41,738 nucleotides of DNA from Brevibacterium aurantiacum. GTDB lineage: Bacteria > Actinomycetota > Actinomycetes > Actinomycetales > Brevibacteriaceae. The notes under the pieces were generated by a model, which ran no database searches, had not been told where the DNA came from, and worked only from the letters and a program-made list of their open reading frames with translations. Position numbers and translations under genes: made by a program. The stretch is taken from positions 1 to 41,738 of the forward strand of contig NZ_VLTK01000018.1 in the NCBI RefSeq assembly GCF_007558825.1. The letters run 5' to 3'. This document shows, in pieces, positions 6,872 through 15,463 of this stretch (position 1 is the stretch's first letter; each line of letters begins with the position of its first letter).

Positions 6872-9424
6872 GTGCCGATTTCCTCACCATCTTCACCTCG
6901 CGTGGTCATCATCGGAGCCGGCATCGTCGGAGCCAACCTCGCGGACGAACTCGCCCAGCTCGGCTGGACCAACACCCTCGTGCTCGAACAGGGGCCCTTG
7001 AATATCCCTGGTGGCTCGACCTCGCATGCCCCCGGCCTGGTGTTCTCCTCGAACGGGTCGAAGTCGATGACCGAGTTCGCGCAGTACACGATTGAGAAGC
7101 TCACCTCGCTGACTGGCCCCGATGGTCGCGGTTCGTTCCTGCCCGTCGGCGGACTTGAGATCGCCACCCAGGAAGACCGACTCCAGGACCTGCACCGTCG
7201 TGCCGGTTGGAATCGGTCCTGGGGTGTCGACGCCGAGGTGGTCGATGCGCAGGAATGCCTGCGGTTGTTCCCTATGCTCAATCCGGACAAGGTCCTCGGC
7301 GGGCTTCTGACTCCGGGTGATGGGCTGGCGCTCGCCGCCCGTGGCACCCAGTTGGTCATGGACCGCGCTCGGGCCGCTGGTGTCGAGTTCCGCGACCGCA
7401 CCACCGTCACCGGTATCGAACAGTCCGGTGGCAAGGTCACCGCAGTGCTGGCCGGCGACGACAGGTTCCCGGCGGACATCGTCGTCTCCTGTGCCGGATT
7501 CTGGGGGCCGAAGATCGGTGAGATGGTCGGCACGACGATCCCGCTGCTGCCGCTGGGGCACCAGTTCGCCTGGACGACCGAGGTGCCCAGCCTCGTCGGC
7601 AAGAACGAGCAGCCGGCAGGAGCCTCGGCGCCCATTCTCCGCTACCAGGACAAGGACCTCTACTACCGCGAATGGGGTGAGCGGATCGGGATCGGCTCCT
7701 ATGCTCACCGGCCGATGCCAGTCGACCTCGATACGCTGCGCACCTATTCGCCCGATGAGATCACCGACGAGGTCATGCCATCGAGCCTCGAGTTCACACC
7801 CGAGGACTTCGCCCGAGAATGGGAGGCTACCAAGGAACTGCTCCCCGAACTGCGCCAGACCCAGGTCCAGCGCGGTTTCAACGGCATCTTCTCCTTCACT
7901 CCCGACGGCGGATCGCTCGTGGGGCAGTCCCGAGAAGTCGACGGATTCTTCGTCGCCGAGGCGGTCTGGGTCACCCACGGTGCCGGCATCGCGAAGGCCG
8001 TTGCCGAACTCATCTCACTTGGGCGTTCGAACACGGACTTGTCCGGCATTGACCTCAACCGCTTCGAAGACGCACTGACGACACCCGAATACGTCAGCGA
8101 GACTTCCCAGCAGAATTTCGTCGAGATCTACGACGTCATCCACCCGCTGCAGCCACGGGTCTCGCCTCGGGACGTGCGGCTCAGTCCCTTCAATGACCGG
8201 CAGAAGGAGCTCGGGGCATTCTTCCTCGAGACGAACGGGTGGGAGCGCCCGCACTGGTACGAAGCCAACGCTGCGTTGCTCAACGAACTGCCTGAGGAAT
8301 GGAAGGCTCCTGAGCGTGAGGGGTGGGCGGACATGTTCCACTCGCCGATCGCGGCGGTCGAAGCGTGGAAGACGCGGACGAATGTGGCCATGTATGACAT
8401 GACCGCTCTCAAGCGCTTCGAGGTCAAGGGGCCAGGAGCTGGTGAGCTGCTGCATGGGCTGACCACCTCGTCGATGCTGCGCAAGCCGGGAGCTGTCAGC
8501 TACACCCTTCTGCTTGATGACGAGGGCGGCATCACCAGCGACATCACCGTCGCGATCCTCGACGAGCAGACCTACCAGGTGGGCGCGAACTCGAATATCG
8601 ACTTCGCCACCATCACCCGCGCCGCACGGGAACAGTCGGCGGCAGATCCGAGCAAGTGGGCTACCGTGCGCGAGACGACTCAGGGAACCTGCTGCATCGG
8701 TCTCTGGGGTCCGCTCGCCCGGGAGGTCATCGGCCAGGTCAGCACCGACGATCTCAGCAACGACGGGCTCAAATACTTCCGTACCAAGCAGATCACCATC
8801 GGCGGCATTCCCGTCACGGCGATGCGCCTGTCCTACGTCGGTGAGCTCGGCTGGGAACTCTACACCTCGATGGATCTGGGACACCGGCTCTGGGACGTGC
8901 TGTGGGAGGCCGGTCGGGAATTCGGGCTCATCGCCGGAGGTCGAGAAGCCTTCAATTCGATGCGCCTGGAGAAGGGATTCCGCTCCTTCGGCTCCGATAT
9001 GACCAGCGAGCACGAGCCCGTCCAGGCCGGACTCGGCTTCGCGGTCAAGGCTTCGAAGACCGATGACTTCCGCGGCAAAGCTGCGTTGGCGGACCGAGCC
9101 GCAGCTGCGACTCAGAAGCTGACGTGCCTGACTCTGGACCGGCGCGAAGACGTCGTGCTCGGCAGCGAACCCGTGTATGTGACTGGGGGCGCTGGATCCG
9201 GGACAAGTGCCGACGGTGCCGGCAACGGTGCGGACAAGGCCGACGGCTACGTCACCTCGGCGGCCTATGGATACTCGATCGGAGCGACCATCGCCTACGC
9301 CTGGCTGCCGAACACGCTGGGTGTCGGAGACGGTGTCGAGATCGAGTACTTGGGACGCAGGCTGCCTGCGACTGTCACCGCTGAGCCGATCTTCGACCCG
9401 GAGATGACCCGGCTGAAGGGTTGA
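6872..9424 (+). CDS. Dimethylglycine oxidase/dehydrogenase with C-terminal tetrahydrofolate (GcvT) domain
   Basis: This 850-residue flavoenzyme should demethylate N,N-dimethylglycine to sarcosine and deliver the C1 unit to tetrahydrofolate as 5,10-methylene-THF. Residues 11-20 hold the FAD-binding GAGIVG motif. His52 in STSHAPGL matches the histidine to which FAD is covalently bound in dimethylglycine and sarcosine dehydrogenases. The N-terminal half (to about 400) is a DAO-type oxidase, followed by an FAO_M-type bridge and aminomethyltransferase (GcvT) domains to the end. The GTG start at 6872 has AGGAG 6 nt upstream. A Gly/Ala-rich insert (about residues 770-792) interrupts the last domain. 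Oxidase versus dehydrogenase, and dimethylglycine versus sarcosine preference, cannot be settled by eye. The cluster favours dimethylglycine. Confidence 0.85.
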   Translation: MPISSPSSPRVVIIGAGIVGANLADELAQLGWTNTLVLEQGPLNIPGGSTSHAPGLVFSSNGSKSMTEFAQYTIEKLTSLTGPDGRGSFLPVGGLEIATQEDRLQDLHRRAGWNRSWGVDAEVVDAQECLRLFPMLNPDKVLGGLLTPGDGLALAARGTQLVMDRARAAGVEFRDRTTVTGIEQSGGKVTAVLAGDDRFPADIVVSCAGFWGPKIGEMVGTTIPLLPLGHQFAWTTEVPSLVGKNEQPAGASAPILRYQDKDLYYREWGERIGIGSYAHRPMPVDLDTLRTYSPDEITDEVMPSSLEFTPEDFAREWEATKELLPELRQTQVQRGFNGIFSFTPDGGSLVGQSREVDGFFVAEAVWVTHGAGIAKAVAELISLGRSNTDLSGIDLNRFEDALTTPEYVSETSQQNFVEIYDVIHPLQPRVSPRDVRLSPFNDRQKELGAFFLETNGWERPHWYEANAALLNELPEEWKAPEREGWADMFHSPIAAVEAWKTRTNVAMYDMTALKRFEVKGPGAGELLHGLTTSSMLRKPGAVSYTLLLDDEGGITSDITVAILDEQTYQVGANSNIDFATITRAAREQSAADPSKWATVRETTQGTCCIGLWGPLAREVIGQVSTDDLSNDGLKYFRTKQITIGGIPVTAMRLSYVGELGWELYTSMDLGHRLWDVLWEAGREFGLIAGGREAFNSMRLEKGFRSFGSDMTSEHEPVQAGLGFAVKASKTDDFRGKAALADRAAAATQKLTCLTLDRREDVVLGSEPVYVTGGAGSGTSADGAGNGADKADGYVTSAAYGYSIGATIAYAWLPNTLGVGDGVEIEYLGRRLPATVTAEPIFDPEMTRLKG

Positions 9425-9442
9425 GCAAACCCGCACCGACAT

Positions 9443-9516
9443 CATCGAACCAACGGCGCCCTGTCGAGACACCTGTGCAGACATGTGTGTCTCGGCAGGG
9501 CGCCGTTGTTTCGATG
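9443..9516. terminator. Long hairpin with conserved apex (copy 1)
   Basis: Arms 9443-9472 and 9487-9516 are 30 nt each and pair with only two mismatches, one of which is a G-U pair in RNA. The loop is 14 nt. The element starts 19 bp after the dimethylglycine enzyme stop and probably ends that operon, although only a short T run follows. The inner 31 nt (starting TCGAGAC and ending GTGTCTCG) match the apex of the hairpin at 27113-27180 at 24 of 31 positions, while the outer stems differ. The rest of the 292-bp gap to 9717 contains no gene I can support. Confidence 0.7.
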
Positions 9517-9716
9517 AGAATGAGTGCTGGTCACTCGTTTGCAGGCGGGAGCAGAATGGGGACCTCTGCGACCGCGGCCGAGAGACGTGTAGACCGTGAC
9601 CCTCGCCGAGGTGGCCCGGACGCATTCATATTCCCTCCTTTGGGGGATTGTTCGGGCTGCAGCAGAGCCACAGACTGGAGGACATCATCTAGAGACGCAT
9701 ATCTATAGGAGTCCTC

Positions 9717-10691
9717 ATGCCGGCGACACAGTTGTCCCGACTGCCCCGCCTCGTGCAGCAACTCGCGGTGTTGGCCGCAGTCGCGGCTGCGGTACCGTAC
9801 CTATTCTTTAAGGTCCTGTGGTTATCAGGCTCGACCGTTGGCATGACATCGGCGGCTGACGCCGGAGAGATGCATGGGACCCGCTACCTCATCGGCAACA
9901 CCGTCACCGTCGCAATGGTGCTCGTCGCTGTCGGTCTTGTCATGGCTCTGACCTGCAGGTGGGCTCGGCGAGTTCCCGGGGCGGTGATCTTCATCCTCGG
10001 TGCCGGGGCTGCCGGGCTCCTGGCTCCGATTCTGCTGGGGCTACCGCTCGGCGTCGTTATTCAGTCACTCACCGGCGCGGATACGCAGCCAGCCGATCAA
10101 GGATTGACCCCCTGGGTGTTCGGATTTGTCTACGCCGGATTCTGCGTCCTGGCCGTGGCGATGGCCATCTCCGTGGGTGCGCATGTGGTCGATCGCTGGG
10201 GACACCTGCTGACTGCTCCACCGTCCGCACCTTCTGCTTTCGCGGTGGCCTGTGGCGCAGTCGGGATGCTTCCCGTCTCCGGTGCCATGGCCTACTGGGG
10301 TGTGATGGGCCCAGGAAGTCTCGGACCGCAGGGCATGGACCTGCCGGCGCAGCGGACCGTGCTGGTGGTGACAGCCCTGCTCGGCGTGTCCGCGTTCGTC
10401 ATCCCACTGATCTCCCGCCATCTGGCGCTCTGGCCGCGGACGGCCTGGCTGGTGACGTGGACAGGATGCTGTGTCGTCGTCCTCCAGGGCCCGACTCAGA
10501 TCCTTCTCGCTCAAGACGCAGTCGTTCAGCCGCTGGTGGTCGTGCTCGCCCTTGCAGCTGTCCCCGGAGGCAGCATCTACGGTCTGGCTGTGATGCGCAG
10601 GTATCTGCAGTCGCGTCCGAACCCCGATTCTGCTGTCCTTGCCCGGCGCGGGCAGAATCCATCTCCGCCAGATCAAGTGAGTCCGGTCTGA
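9717..10691 (+). CDS. Polytopic membrane protein of unknown function
   Basis: I do not recognise the family. The 324-residue product is strongly hydrophobic, with about eight probable membrane segments. The first follows a short positively charged N-terminus (about residues 13-32). Others lie near 55-80, 85-115, 130-150, 165-190, 215-230, 240-265 and 270-290. A short extracytoplasmic loop between the first two segments carries small and polar residues. The C-terminal tail is Pro/Ser-rich and probably cytoplasmic. AGGAG precedes the ATG at 9717. Its stop overlaps the ATG of the next MFS gene (TGATG), so the two are translationally coupled and may act together. No catalytic motif is visible. 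Confidence 0.7.
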   Translation: MPATQLSRLPRLVQQLAVLAAVAAAVPYLFFKVLWLSGSTVGMTSAADAGEMHGTRYLIGNTVTVAMVLVAVGLVMALTCRWARRVPGAVIFILGAGAAGLLAPILLGLPLGVVIQSLTGADTQPADQGLTPWVFGFVYAGFCVLAVAMAISVGAHVVDRWGHLLTAPPSAPSAFAVACGAVGMLPVSGAMAYWGVMGPGSLGPQGMDLPAQRTVLVVTALLGVSAFVIPLISRHLALWPRTAWLVTWTGCCVVVLQGPTQILLAQDAVVQPLVVVLALAAVPGGSIYGLAVMRRYLQSRPNPDSAVLARRGQNPSPPDQVSPV

Positions 10692-11896
10692 TGCCCAGAT
10701 GGCTGTTCGTACTGCTGGCCGCCGCCTTCGTCCTCTACACCGACGACTACGTCATCGCCGGCATACTCCCCGAAATCGCCCGTGACCTCGACGTCACCGA
10801 GGGGCAGGCGGGCCAGCTCGTCACGGCGTTCTCCGTGACGGTCGCGGTGGGCGCGCCTCTCGCGGCCGTCGTCACGTCACGCCTTCCCCGTCGCCTCCTG
10901 TTCGCGATCGCGCTGCTGATCTTCACCGCCGCGAATCTTCTCGCCGCGGTCGTGGGCTCATTTGGTGCGCTGTTGCTGCTGCGCATCGTCGCCGCCTTGG
11001 CCACCGCAATTGCGACCCCGGCGATCTTTGCCTTCGCTGCGCGGCAGGCACCGATTGACAAGGCAGGGCGCTTCATCGCGGTCATCTCGCTTGGAGTGAC
11101 AGGATCGATCGCCGTCGGAGTGCCGCTGGGCACGTGGATCGGTGGAGTCTTCGGGTGGCGCGCGACATTCCTGACCATGGGAGTCTGCGGAATCGTGGTG
11201 CTGCTCGCCGTCCTCATCACGTTGCCGCAGGCCCGCGCGGAAGACACGCTCACCGGGGTGCGGGACCAGCTGCGCGTCCTCCTGCAGGGACGGATCTCCC
11301 TGAGCCTGATCGCGAATTGTTCGCTGATGACCGGATCGATGATGATGCTCACCTATCTCGCTCCCTATCTGAGTGCAGTCGCCGGCGCAGACGTCGATGA
11401 TCGTGCGCTCGCCTTCGGCCTCGCTGGAGTGGCGGGAATCCTCGGTATCTGGTTGGCAGGGGAGGCCGTCGACCGATGGGGAGCAGACCGCACCCTAGCC
11501 ATCGGCGTCGGTGCCATCGTCGCCTCGATGCTCGGATTCTCGGTGATATGGATAAGCAGACCCGTGCCTCTGTGGCTTATCCTCATCACAACGACCTTCT
11601 GGGGAGGGATGGCGATGGGGAATTCGCCTGCCGTCCAGTCGCGTCTGGCCTCGATGGCTGGCCCGCTGGCTGGGCATGCGCTGGCACTCAACACTTCCAG
11701 CACCTACCTGGGAGTCTCCGGCGGTGCGGCGATCGGCGGAGTCGCGCTGTCCGTAGTCGGTCCGGGGGCCTTGCCGCTGGCGTCGGCTGTCTTCGTCCTC
11801 GGATCACTCCTGCTGTTCTTGGTCTCCCGCCAGTCGAATTCTCGCTGCGCGGACCCACCTCGGTCGCAGTCCACACAGATGAGGAACGAGAAATGA
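10691..11896 (+). CDS. MFS transporter, drug:H+ antiporter (DHA1/AraJ-type)
   Basis: The 401-residue protein has 12 predicted membrane segments. The N-terminal half has the layout of Bmr/Cml/AraJ-type efflux proteins: DYVIAGILPEIARDL in the first segment region, a charged loop with PRRL, and a GxxxGPxxG-like stretch in segment 5 (VGVPLGTWIG). Such proteins export drugs or small metabolites using the proton gradient. The start overlaps the preceding membrane-protein stop by one base. The end is followed by GAGGAGAGG and a possible 44-codon frame. Efflux is a family-level inference and the substrate is unknown. Confidence 0.8.
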   Translation: MPRWLFVLLAAAFVLYTDDYVIAGILPEIARDLDVTEGQAGQLVTAFSVTVAVGAPLAAVVTSRLPRRLLFAIALLIFTAANLLAAVVGSFGALLLLRIVAALATAIATPAIFAFAARQAPIDKAGRFIAVISLGVTGSIAVGVPLGTWIGGVFGWRATFLTMGVCGIVVLLAVLITLPQARAEDTLTGVRDQLRVLLQGRISLSLIANCSLMTGSMMMLTYLAPYLSAVAGADVDDRALAFGLAGVAGILGIWLAGEAVDRWGADRTLAIGVGAIVASMLGFSVIWISRPVPLWLILITTTFWGGMAMGNSPAVQSRLASMAGPLAGHALALNTSSTYLGVSGGAAIGGVALSVVGPGALPLASAVFVLGSLLLFLVSRQSNSRCADPPRSQSTQMRNEK

Positions 11897-11909
11897 GGAG
11901 AGGAACGAC

Positions 11910-12044
11910 ATGCGAGAACGAAACGAGACGTCGCAATACGCGATTCGGGCCGAATTGGGCTGTGGACCGGTCACCTGCCAGACGCTCCCGAGGACCCGCA
12001 CGATGCTTTCGACCGACTGCCTGATGACTGGAGGACACCCCTGA
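11910..12044 (+). CDS. Candidate small ORF between the MFS and DUF1330 genes
   Basis: An ATG at 11910 preceded by GAGGAGAGG at proper spacing opens a 44-codon frame. It ends TGATG with the DUF1330 start, giving the same kind of coupling seen elsewhere here. The product has three cysteines and no recognisable domain. Codon third positions are not strongly GC-biased, and part of the same DNA read in the DUF1330 frame looks equally protein-like. It may be a coupling leader or chance. Low confidence. Confidence 0.22.
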   Translation: MRERNETSQYAIRAELGCGPVTCQTLPRTRTMLSTDCLMTGGHP

Positions 12045-12385
12045 TGACCGCCTACGCGATCGCCCATCTGCAGGAGGCCGAACCTCATCCCGATGTCCTC
12101 GAATACATCGAGAGGATCGGCGGAACCTTTCAGCCCTTCGGCGGCCGCTTCCTCGTGCATGGCACTCCGCACGAGGTCAGGGAAGGCACATGGCCCGGGC
12201 ACGTCGTCATTATCGGATTTCCGAGCCTCGACCAGGCCCGCGCATGGTGGGACTCTCCGGCCTATCAGGAGATCTCTCCGCTGCGGTCACGGCACATCGC
12301 CAGTGACATCATCCTCGTCGACGGTGTGCCCGTGGACTACGACCCGGCAGAGACTGCGCGGGCGATGCGCGGCGGATCCGCGTAG
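12044..12385 (+). CDS. DUF1330 domain protein
   Basis: This 113-residue protein is a DUF1330 member: a small ferredoxin-like alpha/beta fold, probably dimeric, of unknown biochemical role. The family hallmarks are a YAIAHL first strand, the GGTFQPFGGRFLVHG segment (about residues 25-40), then HVVIIGFPSLDQARAWWDSPAYQEI and a closing strand with IILVDG. Length matches the family. GGAGG lies 10 nt before the ATG. It is the last gene of the run that starts at 9717. The following 205 bp hold a weak GC-rich inverted repeat near 12408-12423 and an operator-like repeat at 12534-12552. Confidence 0.85.
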   Translation: MTAYAIAHLQEAEPHPDVLEYIERIGGTFQPFGGRFLVHGTPHEVREGTWPGHVVIIGFPSLDQARAWWDSPAYQEISPLRSRHIASDIILVDGVPVDYDPAETARAMRGGSA

Positions 12386-12533
12386 CTCCGAGGACCGCGC
12401 AGCTTCGGCGGCCACGCAGCCGCTTCGGCGACCGGACAACTCCAGCAACGTAGTGCCGCCGACTGCGGCCGAGGCACTCCTTGTTCCATATGGTGGATTC
12501 GTATTGACCGATAACTGGGACTGACGAAAGTAT

Positions 12534-12552
12534 GACAGCAAGAGTTACTGTC
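12534..12552. promoter_or_regulatory. Operator-like inverted repeat upstream of the thiolase operon
   Basis: GACAGCAA (12534-12541) and TTACTGTC (12545-12552) form an inverted repeat with one mismatch and a 3-nt spacer. It lies 38 bp before the thiolase start codon, where a repressor would block transcription. No regulator gene is embedded in the operon itself. The nearest candidates are the IclR gene at 22191 and distant LysR genes. The binder is unknown. Confidence 0.3.
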
Positions 12553-12590
12553 GACTGCCCCACCTCGGTGGCGGACCCGAAGGAGTGTCC

Positions 12591-13754
12591 ATGCCCAAGC
12601 CTGCGATCATCGGTTGGTCCCACGGAAAGTTCGGCCGCTCCGAATCACCTCTTCCCGAGATGATGGCCGAAGTCGCCAGAGGGGCCATTGCCGATGCGGG
12701 ACTCGAACCGGCCGACATCGACGTCATCCATGTCGGCGTCTACAACAACGGTCTGTCCAAGCAGGGATTCGAGGCAGCGCTTCCCGGGGTCGTCTTCCCC
12801 GAACTGGCCCTCACGCCAGCGCACCGGCATGAGAATGCCTGTGCCACGGGCTCGACTGCGGTCTTCGCCGCCCATGATTCCATTGCCGCCGGCCGGCATA
12901 AGACTGCCCTGGTCATCGGGGCAGAACGAATGACCCAGGCATCTGGTCATGACGTCAACGAGGTCCTGCTCAGTGCCAGCTACCGGGAAGAAGAGGAGCA
13001 CTTCAAGTCCTTCGCCGGTGTCTTCGGAGAGATCGCCCGCCAGTACTTCGAACGCTACGGCGATCACTCACAGGCCCTGGCGACGATCGCTGCGAAGAAC
13101 CACGCCAACGGTGCCCGCAATCCGCTTGCCCATATGCAGAAGGACCTCGGCTTCGAGTTCTGCAACACGGTCTCGGAGAAGAACCCCTACGTCGCGGAAC
13201 CGCTGCGCCGCACCGACTGCTCGATGGTCTCCGATGGGGCTGTTGCACTCGTCATGGCCGCCGAAGATGTCGCCGCCTCGGCCCCACAAGCGGTGACTTG
13301 GCGCGGCATGGGCAATGCCAATGATGTCCTTCCCCTGTCCCAGCGCGACCCCTTGGAGATGGCCGGAGCCCGCCGCGCCATGGCCCAGGCGCTCGACGCC
13401 GCTGGAATCGGCATCTTCGACCTCGACCTGCTCGAGACCCACGACTGCTTCACCATCGCCGAGCTCCTCGAATACGAGGCCTTCGGACTCGCTGAACCCG
13501 GCCAGGGTCATCGTCTCCTCGCCGAGGGCACAACAGCCGTCGGCGGACGCCTGCCGGTCAACCCCTCGGGCGGACTCAAGGCCAAGGGCCACCCGATCGG
13601 CGCCACCGGCGTCTCCATGCACGCGCTCGCCGCCGCCCAGCTCACGGGCCGCTCGCCAGGCATCCAGATTCAGGATCCAGAACTGGCCGGAGTCTTCAAC
13701 ATGGGCGGAGCCGCCGTATCCAACTTCGCCTCGATCCTCGAGCGCGCACGCTGA
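12591..13754 (+). CDS. Thiolase (acetyl-CoA acetyltransferase, SCP2-type)
   Basis: This 387-residue enzyme probably carries out thiolytic cleavage of a 3-oxoacyl-CoA to acyl-CoA and acetyl-CoA or propionyl-CoA. Nucleophile Cys84 lies in NACATGS. HDCF at 284-287 is the SCP2-thiolase active-site motif. His334 lies in GHPIGATG, and a C-terminal NMGGAAVSN replaces the Cys-containing loop of classical thiolases. The ATG at 12591 has AAGGAG 5 nt upstream; an in-frame GTG at 12585 overlaps that site and is unlikely. The stop overlaps the acyl-CoA synthetase start (TGATG). It is the first gene of the TRAP/acyl-CoA operon. Direction (degradation rather than synthesis) is inferred from the transporter and ligase. 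Confidence 0.88.
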   Translation: MPKPAIIGWSHGKFGRSESPLPEMMAEVARGAIADAGLEPADIDVIHVGVYNNGLSKQGFEAALPGVVFPELALTPAHRHENACATGSTAVFAAHDSIAAGRHKTALVIGAERMTQASGHDVNEVLLSASYREEEEHFKSFAGVFGEIARQYFERYGDHSQALATIAAKNHANGARNPLAHMQKDLGFEFCNTVSEKNPYVAEPLRRTDCSMVSDGAVALVMAAEDVAASAPQAVTWRGMGNANDVLPLSQRDPLEMAGARRAMAQALDAAGIGIFDLDLLETHDCFTIAELLEYEAFGLAEPGQGHRLLAEGTTAVGGRLPVNPSGGLKAKGHPIGATGVSMHALAAAQLTGRSPGIQIQDPELAGVFNMGGAAVSNFASILERAR

Positions 13755-15463
13755 TGCGCGCCATCTCCCAGACCTCGCCGGCCAAGGACTTCACACCCAC
13801 ACCTCGGCGAGGGGTCAACGTCTCCCGCTTCCTCACTCAGACTGCTCGGCGGATCCCCGACCACACCGCGGTCATCGACGACGACCACTCAGTGCGCTGG
13901 ACCTGGAGCGAACTCGACGCTCGCGCCGAGGCGCTTGCACTGGCCCTCCAGGCCGGGGGAGTGGGCAGGCGCGACAGCGTCCTCCTCGTCTCGGCCAACC
14001 ACGCCGAGGTGATCCAATCCTTCTGGGGCATCATCCGAGCCGGAGCCGTCATCGCCCCACCCAATGCCGCACTGTCAACCGAAGAGCTGCTGAGCATCAG
14101 CTCCGATGTCATCCCGGCCGCGATCATCGTCGACCGCGCCCATGTCGACTTCGTCGAGGCACTGAAGCAGACAGGCTTCACCGGCGCCGTGCTGTGGATC
14201 GGTGAGCTGCCAGATGGATCACCCTCGAACACGGCTGCGGAGAGTGTCGCAGAGGTCGGCGACTTCGCGGTCGAGGAGGATGACCCCTGTTGGTACTTCT
14301 TCACCTCCGGATCCACGGGCAAGCCCAAGGCAGCCACATTCACGCACCGCCACCTCGGCGCGGTGCTGGCGAACCATCGCTGCGATCTCTTCCCCGTCGA
14401 GGACGAGAACGGGGCCTCACTCGTACTCGCGCCGCTCTCGCACGGGGCAGGCATCCATATGCTCGCGCAGGTCTTCGGCGGGACTCCTTCGGTCATCCAT
14501 CCTGGTGGGAAGGCCGATCCGGGCACTCTGTGGGACTCGATCGACGGCTACCAGATCACCAACGCCTTCACGGTCCCGACCATTCTCAACCGCATCGTCG
14601 CAGGCTACCCGGCGGATCGCGGGCCCGCCGATCACAGCCTCAAACGTGTCGTCTACGCGGGTGCCCCGATGCTCGCAGCCGACCAGTCACGTGCCCTTCA
14701 ACGACTCGGTCCCTGCTTGGTGCAGTACTTCGGCCTCGCCGAGGTGACCGGTGCGATCACTGTTCTCCGCCCCGAAGAGCACGGAACGATCCCCGTCGAC
14801 TCCGCCGGCATCGGCACCTGTGGCAGAGCCCGCACCGGAGTCGACATCGTCATCCTCGACGAGTCGGGCCGGGAGTCGGCCGCCGGTGATCAGGGTGAGG
14901 TCTGCGTGGCCGGACCCACCGTCTGCGCAGGTTACCTCGGACGCGCCGATGCCAACGCCGAGTCCTTCGCCCACGGCGTCTTCCATACCGGCGACGTCGG
15001 CTACCTCGACGAATCGGGCTTCCTGTTCCTCACCGGCCGCAAATCCGATATGTACATCTCCGGCGGGTCGAACGTCTACCCGCGAGAAATCGAGGAACTC
15101 CTTCTTACCGACGCCGAGGTGGCCCAGGCCGTTGTCGTGGGAGTGCCCGATGCGCAGTGGGGAGAGATCGGCATCGCAATCATCGAACCGGCGTCGAGTC
15201 GCGCGGCGAATGCCAGCGCCGGCTCGAGCGCTGAGGCAGGTGCCGACGCTGAGGCAGGTGCCGACCCGAGCGCGGGAACGGACCCGAGCGCGGGAACGGA
15301 CCCGAGCGAACGGCTGCGCGCCCTGTGCAAGTCAGCGCTCGCGCCGTACAAGGTGCCCAAGGAGATCCACTTCGTCGAGGCGATGCCTGTCACGGCGTAT
15401 GGGAAGCTGGCACGCAAGGAGCTCAAGGCCGAATACTCGGCAGGGCGGGGAAGCGCACGATGA
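13754..15463 (+). CDS. AMP-forming acyl-CoA synthetase
   Basis: The 569-residue ligase should activate a carboxylic acid as its CoA thioester through an acyl-adenylate. It has the P-loop FFTSGSTGKPKA (about residues 183-194), a YFGLAEVTG stretch (A5 region), GDVGYLDESGFLFLTGRKSDM (A7/A8) followed by GGSNVYPREIEE, and a C-terminal AYGKLARKEL with the adenylation lysine. Before that last segment is a Ser/Ala/Gly/Asp-rich insert (about residues 483-516) made of exact 18-bp tandem repeats at 15230-15301. The gene is coupled to the thiolase (TGATG) and to the downstream SDR (ATGA). The acid substrate is probably what the TRAP system imports, but its identity is not visible. Confidence 0.88.
   Translation: MRAISQTSPAKDFTPTPRRGVNVSRFLTQTARRIPDHTAVIDDDHSVRWTWSELDARAEALALALQAGGVGRRDSVLLVSANHAEVIQSFWGIIRAGAVIAPPNAALSTEELLSISSDVIPAAIIVDRAHVDFVEALKQTGFTGAVLWIGELPDGSPSNTAAESVAEVGDFAVEEDDPCWYFFTSGSTGKPKAATFTHRHLGAVLANHRCDLFPVEDENGASLVLAPLSHGAGIHMLAQVFGGTPSVIHPGGKADPGTLWDSIDGYQITNAFTVPTILNRIVAGYPADRGPADHSLKRVVYAGAPMLAADQSRALQRLGPCLVQYFGLAEVTGAITVLRPEEHGTIPVDSAGIGTCGRARTGVDIVILDESGRESAAGDQGEVCVAGPTVCAGYLGRADANAESFAHGVFHTGDVGYLDESGFLFLTGRKSDMYISGGSNVYPREIEELLLTDAEVAQAVVVGVPDAQWGEIGIAIIEPASSRAANASAGSSAEAGADAEAGADPSAGTDPSAGTDPSERLRALCKSALAPYKVPKEIHFVEAMPVTAYGKLARKELKAEYSAGRGSAR
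15230..15301 (+). repeat. Two families of 18-bp tandem repeats inside the acyl-CoA synthetase gene
   Basis: A first 18-bp unit occurs at 15230-15247 and 15248-15265 and encodes AEAGAD twice. A second 18-bp unit occurs at 15266-15283 and 15284-15301 and encodes PSAGTD twice, with a partial third copy after it. Copies are exact, so the expansion is recent. It stays in frame and falls just before the conserved C-terminal lysine segment. Confidence 0.85.

Noticed and set aside
9443..9516. Long inverted repeat considered as an insertion sequence or transposon end
   Set aside because: No transposase, no flanking target duplication and the arms face each other across only 14 nt; it is a hairpin.
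8015..9625. 536-codon minus-strand frame across the dimethylglycine enzyme gene and hairpin
   Set aside because: Antisense shadow of a gene with clear FAD and GcvT motifs; no domain, and it runs through the terminator-like hairpin.
9531..9761. Small minus-strand frame in the gap after the dimethylglycine enzyme
   Set aside because: It overlaps the start and ribosome site of the next gene and has no start signal or recognisable content.
12408..12423. GC-rich inverted repeat after DUF1330 as a terminator
   Set aside because: Arms of 5 nt without a T run are too weak to call in DNA of this composition.
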